From positions 1 to 11,909 of the forward strand of contig QXCR01000376.1 in NCBI GenBank assembly GCA_004380135.1: a stretch of DNA of 11,909 nt. Direction: 5' to 3'. The translations under genes and the position numbers were made by a program. Positions within the stretch are counted from its first letter, which is position 1. Each line of letters starts with the position of its first letter. Shown here in pieces: positions 7,346-11,909 of this stretch. The DNA comes from Stemphylium vesicarium (lineage: Eukaryota; Ascomycota; Dothideomycetes; Pleosporales; Pleosporaceae). Under the pieces are notes generated by a model. It did not search any database, was not told the origin of the DNA, and worked only from the letters and a program-made list of their open reading frames with translations.

Positions 7346-7932
7346 TTTGGATGTGAAGCTGGTTGATTTGGGGTGGTTGTGTAGGGCGCGCTTGGGGAGG
7401 AAATTGAGCGGGTTGGAAAGAGCGCTGTAGTGAGGATATCGAATTTCGAGCAAGCTTCTGGACGGAGAGGTTTCACGCGGTCCAGGCGCGCTGGGTGTTT
7501 GTGCGGAGGGCCGGTGTTGTGTATCGTCTCCGAAATTGAAGCTGGCGGATGTTGCTATTCGCAGGAAAGACCCAAAAGGTGTACAGAAAGAGAGTCGACG
7601 AGCAGAAATTACTGAATGTTTTTCCCGATCTGAAGCGCAATGGTGAGAATATATTGTGTGCGTTTCGTACCATGCCCGCTTTCACTTTCACCACACTATC
7701 AACAGCTACGTCATATCCACACCCCCCAGTTCATCACGAGGGTGATGTGACCCATAGAATGCGCGTGAAGTCGCATAATTCACGCGTTGTGGCCCACCGT
7801 TGCAACTAAACTCGTCCCTTTGCGTATAGATCTCACTCCCTTCACTCCTAATCGCAATCTTCTGCTGGCCAGAAGAACTCGATCGAAGCACGGGGACTCA
7901 ACTGCACAATCATACACTTGACAACTGCAACA
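7346..7932. promoter_or_regulatory. Upstream region between the minus-strand relic and the large plus-strand gene
   Basis: These 587 bp lie between two divergent starts. The relic's frame stays open upstream to 7453, but that stretch (residues such as PKRALHNHPKS) looks like 5' untranslated sequence. The segment 7690-7932 precedes the gene at 7933 and contains pyrimidine-rich stretches (about 7833-7850). Overlapping open frames on both strands show no family features. Confidence 0.35.
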
Positions 7933-10315
7933 ATGCGGCCTCCACGAAAAACCGGAAAAAACTCTACAGCCTCGTCGTTACAGGCGACTGGCGGGGCGAA
8001 CGAGAAGCGCGGCGATGACAGCAACCACGTTGCATTGAACTCAAATGGCAAGCGCGAGCGCGAGGAGAATACCACAGGTATCACCGCCGACCATGGCTCT
8101 GTTGTTACGAACGACGTAGCCGCCGGGACACAGACTGACAACCACGCTCAGAGCGACGGACCGCGCGCGAAGCGGCCAATGACACTAAACCCTACGACTA
8201 AGACGAGCAGTACCCAACGCAAAGCAAAGTCTGCGCAGCCAAATGTCACAAAGGTCACAGCGGAAGAAGCCAAGACCTACACCAAAGAAGAAGTTCAAAC
8301 CTTCCTAGACAGCGTAAAGAACCTCACTGACTGGACATCAACGTCCGTCAAGCCGCGGTACATCGCACTGGCTCGGTGGCACGATTTCGATCGCCTATCC
8401 ATGAAGCAGTGTGCCCAGAAATGGGTAGCAGCTGGCTATGGCGTGGCAAAGCCCCTGAAAGACAACGAGGGCAAAGAGAGGTATAAGGATGGAATCCCAC
8501 AGGTCTCAGAGGCTGCCATGTACAAGAACTACAACAAGTACGCTAAGCAGTTCTATGGAGAGAAGGGAATTGCTTTCGTTCCACCAAAGGCGCGGAAGTT
8601 TCCATGGGGAAATAAGAAATCCATCACATCTCAACATACAGTGTCGGCCAAGCGGTTTGATGAGGATGATGCGGACGAGATGGAAGAGGAAGAAGAGGTT
8701 CGAATCGATGTCCCGTACCCAGAGTGGTTGGCAAAATCTGCTCCACCTAGTCTCCTTGAGGATGACGAAGATCTAATGGCCTTCTCTGCTCAACCAGGGA
8801 ATGCATCGTTGCCGCCCGAACTGCAGAAGAGTAAAGAGCCGCTTAGAAAGACGCTGAAGCTAGCGCCCGAGGATGTGAAGCTGGCAAATCTTCTCTCCTT
8901 GAAGAAGGCCGAGAGTAAACAGGACAAGCCTATCATCCACCTTGACAAGACGTGTACAGTGTGAGTGTCACCGTGAAACTTATCTTTCCGCGCCACATGC
9001 TAACGCTTCCAGCTTTACCGCAGATAGTCACGAACGTGAGACCGAAACGGGCGACCGAGACGCAGAAATCGAATTGTTCAAGACCCACCGCGCGGCCAAG
9101 AACGAGCTCAGCTTCAAGCGGGAAGCTGGAGATGTCGACCGCAGCCATCCCACTCGTCCTGTGGTAAGGCGTGCGCTCGCTATACAGCACTCATCTTTCC
9201 TCTGCGGAGAGCTGCAGGTAGAGGCGGATGTTGATACGATTGAGTACGGGGAAGACATCGACGAGAGCACGGTGACTCGCTATATCGCATGCGTCTCGCC
9301 GCGTCTTCGATCAAGTCTTCCCAGTCACGACGTTGTTGAGATGAACACGGATCGCGATGAAGAGAAGTTCCGCACCATGCCAATCGGGTGGGCGATGTCG
9401 GAGCTGGAAGACCTGTACATGTTTGCTCATACCATGGGGACTCCGGAAGTATGCGACATGGTGGTTGACCATGTGTATGAGGAGCTGCATCACCCCGAGC
9501 AGCGCTCAACCCGTGATAAATACGGTAGGAAGAAGAGGTTTAGTGTACTGAACTTCTCTCCTGGCTTCTTGACCTACCTGCATCAGTTTGATGTGCGAGG
9601 ATTCGAATGCTTCGTGGATATATATGTCACGAAGTGTGAGGACGCTCTGGTAGCGATGTCGGTGGCAGGATTGAGTAACTGGCACCAGGACGTCACGCTT
9701 GCGCTGGAGGACAAGCTGGCCACTGAGGAAGGCCCTGTGGCGAGCGAAGAAAATGGGCCCGCCGTTTGTTCGACCTATCACCAACACCATGGCTCAGCGG
9801 ATCAGTGCTACAGGTCAAAGGCATCCACTGCGTCTTTGAACCCCGCTCCTGCTCGGCGCAATGCGCCCACCGGCAAGTTTACAAAGCAGACGAAGCGCCT
9901 TGAAGTCTTCACTCAAAAAACCCGCCACGCGTTCGAGGAACGAATGGACCGTTGGAGCCGACAACGCGCTTACCTTGAAAAGATGTGCAAGGCTGACAAG
10001 ACACGTATGCGCCGCCATTCCACCCCTGGAGAAGTCGATGCAGACAGCCACATCCAGAGGCGGTTCGAAGATGGCTACGATGAACGCGATGGAGAATACG
10101 TCGAGAGCGCCAGCTCTTCCGACAGTTCCGACGACGAAGATAGCAACGCAATCACCATCCACCTCAACCTAGAATACACCAAGTCTCGAGATCTGTTCCG
10201 CAATCCCATCGAGAAGTACGAGGCACCGGGGGTATACGCGCCACCACCTGAATCTGGAAAATCCGGAAAATGGTTCCAAGGACAAAGTGGCCGCAACGAA
10301 GATGCTTCTCAGTAG
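7933..10315 (+). CDS. Large two-exon protein of unknown function, 776 residues to first stop
   Basis: Exon 1 is 7933-8960, intron 8961-9012 (52 bp, GTGAGT, branch GCTAACG, acceptor CTTCCAG), exon 2 is 9013-10315; phase 2, joining HLDKTCTV to FTADSHERE in frame. The in-frame ATG at 7933 follows CAACA and is the first Met. I recognise no family. Visible parts: a basic, Ser/Thr-rich, disordered N-terminus with NLS-like KRERE and RAKRP; a compact segment at about 108-225 (EEVQTFLDSVKN, WHDFDRLSMKQCAQKWVAAG, YKNYNKYAKQFYGE); an acidic stretch at about 242-255 (DEDDADEMEEEEE); a possibly helical segment at about 470-500 (ELEDLYMFAHTMGTPEVCDM), faintly like the tail of BTB domains; a charged, coiled-coil-like segment at about 650-680; and a Ser/Asp-rich patch at about 709-722. 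The composition suggests a nuclear or chromatin-linked protein, as inference. It ends at TAG 10313-10315, but the frame continues (see next entry). Confidence 0.78.
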
Positions 10316-10534
10316 CGTGAAGAAGGTATAAATCTCATCAAGGATTCGGAAAGAGCGGCCTTGAAAAAGTACGCGGTCGTGCAGGAGAAGCTGCAGATGT
10401 TTCGTGAGTACTGGTATGATGTGGATGGTTTGCGGGCACCGACGCCATCGACGACCGTGGAGAGTCGGTTGAGGAGTGAAGACGTTGAGATGCCGGACGA
10501 GGACGAAGACGAAGACGCAGATTCAGGAGCGTAG
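10313..10534 (+). other. In-frame 72-codon continuation beyond the TAG of the large gene
   Basis: Directly after CAG TAG, the same frame runs 72 codons to a TAG at 10532-10534. It looks like protein: a helical stretch (SERAALKKYAVVQEKLQMF), then REYWYDVDGL, a TPSTTVESRL linker and a Glu/Asp-rich end (MPDEDEDEDADSGA), in keeping with the acidic, charged style of the upstream part. Either the TAG is a recent nonsense change (CAG to TAG), or it is read through, or it is an error. No known readthrough context (TGA CTA, or TAG CAR YYA) is present. Confidence 0.55.
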
Positions 10535-10689
10535 TCGCTGTGATTTAAGTTATCGAAGGGGTGCTGGCGTTCTTGAGCTTGCTTCATGGTCAGTCCGTCA
10601 ACAACGTCATATTTCGCGTTAATAGCGATGTGGCTATCGCCTACCCAAAGCAGACAGCTACGAAAGGATGTTGAATCGATGTCGCAGTC

Positions 10690-10961
10690 TTATATCAAAG
10701 AATTCCATCTATTCAGAATTAGTCACAATACATCTTCATAATCAAAGTCACTTACGTGCGTAACTGCCTCACCAGACCACATCCACCAACATCTCCCACA
10801 CACCGCATCCCATAAGCAAGCCCACAAGTATACGAGCTTACATCTCCACCGAGCCAAGTTTCAAGCAGACATTGCAGACGCGTAACAGCAAAGCGGCGTA
10901 TACTCGGAGTATAGCAATCTCGCTCTAGCTTCCAAGCCCTAAATTCTGACAGGTCCAGCAT
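10690..10961 (-). CDS. Candidate small two-exon hypothetical protein
   Basis: From ATG 10961 the frame reads MLDLSEFRAWKLERD, then SIRRFAVTRLQCLLETWLGG, and continues to QLRT at 10756. There an intron with excellent fungal signals begins: donor GTAAGT (10755), branch TGACTAATT and acceptor GAATAG (ending 10709), 47 bp. Exon 2 adds only WNSLI and a TAA ending at 10690; the product would be 74 residues. No signal peptide, domain or homologue is recognised. A CATGCAG acceptor-like site just upstream of the ATG hints that it could be the last part of a longer, otherwise unseen transcript. The intron signal is better than the protein evidence. Confidence 0.2.
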
Positions 10962-11695
10962 GCGCGGCACTTCTGCATGACATGGCGATTACAGGAATGC
11001 AAGTCATTCATTCCCCCTTGTTAGTCCACGGGGAGAGCCTTGGTGTCTGGTGGGCGGAGTGTTGCGTACTGCGAGCTCGATAGGCGGTCGCAAGTCAATG
11101 ATGTTTGGAACTGAACGCTAGCGAGTGTAAATGTCAGGTATCCGTTATACACGGTACCCGCAAAGGCTCGACGAAGTTATTGCCAAACATGCGCACTCGC
11201 GATTCACTCGTCGTGAAACTCAGACGATTACGTCTTCAACGCGGCGTCGACGCAACCGTTTCAAGTTGCGGGTAGCTAGCCATGCGCAAGCTCGCCGGCT
11301 TGGCTCACGCGCATGAACGCAGCCCCTACCCTTTCACTCCCGCCTTCGACCACAAAATCCCACGTCAATCTACAACAAACCATCGGAATGAAATCGTCGC
11401 CAGCCAACGCAACTACCGGCATTCGCTTCATTGGCTCCCCACGTGTTGAAACGCACGTCATGCCCTCTCGGCACCATCCCCGGCCCTTATTACCCGGACC
11501 AGTCCAGATGCTTACCCACCAGCCAACAGTGACAAGCATCCTATCTGAAACCCTATCTCGTTGACGACCCGTCAGCCTCGGCAGGCAAACTACCGACATC
11601 GCTCGTACAAGATTCGGAGACTATTTTTCTTCGCGCGTATAGTAAGGGCACGGCACGCCTGATTTCAGCGGAGAAGCCGCCGCGCATGCGACTGG

Positions 11696-11856
11696 ATGAA
11701 CCCTGATGTCGACCAGTCTCACTCCGGAATACAGCCGGTGGGGCCGCCGCCGCCGCCGCCGCAGAGACAAGACGCGCAGCAATCTAGGAAATTGCGCCGC
11801 TATATTGATAAGCTGGGGGTTGGTGGAGCGAGAGCTTGCTCGTGGGAGCGATCATG
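11696..11856 (+). CDS. Possible first exon of a gene continuing past the right edge
   Basis: From ATG 11696 the frame gives MNPDVDQSHSGIQPVGPPPP, a Gln/Arg-rich stretch and RKLRRYIDKLGVGG, and reaches a consensus donor GTAAGT at 11857. If splicing occurs there, the acceptor lies outside the window. Unspliced, the frame ends at 11893. The polyproline stretch comes from a GCC repeat, which weakens the case. No family is recognised. Confidence 0.18.
11743..11762 (+). repeat. GCC trinucleotide microsatellite
   Basis: Six tandem GCC units plus GC. In the frame starting at 11696 it encodes a run of six prolines. Confidence 0.9.
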
Positions 11857-11909
11857 TAAGTCGTTGCTCAAGTGGGCGTGCGTAGTAGCGTAAGTAGCGC
11901 CAGGGGGGG

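Larger units (their letters stand above)
10535..11909. other. Right-hand region, mostly non-coding
   Basis: Nothing here is clearly a gene. It contains a possible small spliced minus-strand gene (10690-10961), a possible first exon near the right edge (11696-11856) and a GCC microsatellite. Overlapping plus and minus open frames at 11131-11599 have no family features. No tRNA, rRNA or mobile-element signature was found. Confidence 0.45.

Noticed and set aside
8942..9012. A separate gene starting near 8942 upstream of the second long open frame
   Set aside because: A clean GT-AG intron (8961-9012) with a CTAAC branch joins exon 1 to this frame in phase, so both frames belong to one gene; the first residues before 9013 are intron sequence.
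4335..10315. Reassigned TAG codon explaining the several in-frame TAGs
   Set aside because: The MDR gene and the large gene's continuation use TAG as an apparent terminal stop, and frameshifts occur alongside the internal TAGs, so mutation or error is a simpler explanation.
11131..11599. Several overlapping open frames on both strands
   Set aside because: No family motif, no consistent intron signals, and they conflict with one another.
1..11909. Transposon, CRISPR array, phage or bacterial defence system
   Set aside because: No transposase or integrase motifs, terminal inverted repeats or regular spaced repeats are visible, and intron structure shows the DNA is fungal.

Overview
The window looks like euchromatic DNA of a filamentous ascomycete, probably a Dothideomycete. 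Genes are interrupted by short introns (47-78 bp) with GT..AG borders and CTAAC/CTGAC-like branch points, coding DNA prefers C/G in third positions, and several products are fungal families: a DUF3425 bZIP-type factor, a trans-enoyl-reductase/ToxD-type MDR oxidoreductase and an eEF1B-gamma-like GST. The lineage is inferred from style and families only.

Layout. 1-109 (-): 5' end of an NmrA-like NAD(P)-binding protein running off the left edge. 500-1154 (-): two-exon GST-like protein. 1155-2093: intergenic, with an imperfect 26-bp direct repeat and an orphan intron-like signal. 2094-3374 (-): five-exon MDR reductase with one frameshift. 3375-3891: shared upstream region. 3892-4636 (+): short-chain dehydrogenase with two frameshifts and a stop codon. 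4637-5322: intergenic. 5323-6351 (+): bZIP/DUF3425-like gene whose middle cannot be read in one frame without an intron or frameshifts. About 6598-7345 (-): unrecognised protein relic broken by stops and frame changes. 7346-7932: upstream region. 7933-10315 (+): large two-exon gene of unknown function whose frame continues to 10534 past an in-frame TAG. 10535-11909: mostly non-coding, with two weak gene candidates and a GCC microsatellite.

Together, the left 6.4 kb resembles an accessory redox/secondary-metabolism or detoxification neighbourhood: NmrA-like sensor or reductase, GST, MDR enoyl reductase, SDR and a bZIP-type regulator, with no polyketide synthase or peptide synthetase in view. 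The main observation is that nearly every recognisable gene left of 7.5 kb carries a one-base frameshift or an in-frame stop, while the next gene is open for about 2.3 kb with one intron and a single late stop. That pattern suggests local gene decay, but raw sequence or assembly error cannot be excluded from this window alone. I see no mobile element, CRISPR array, rRNA or tRNA, and no clearly new molecular system.
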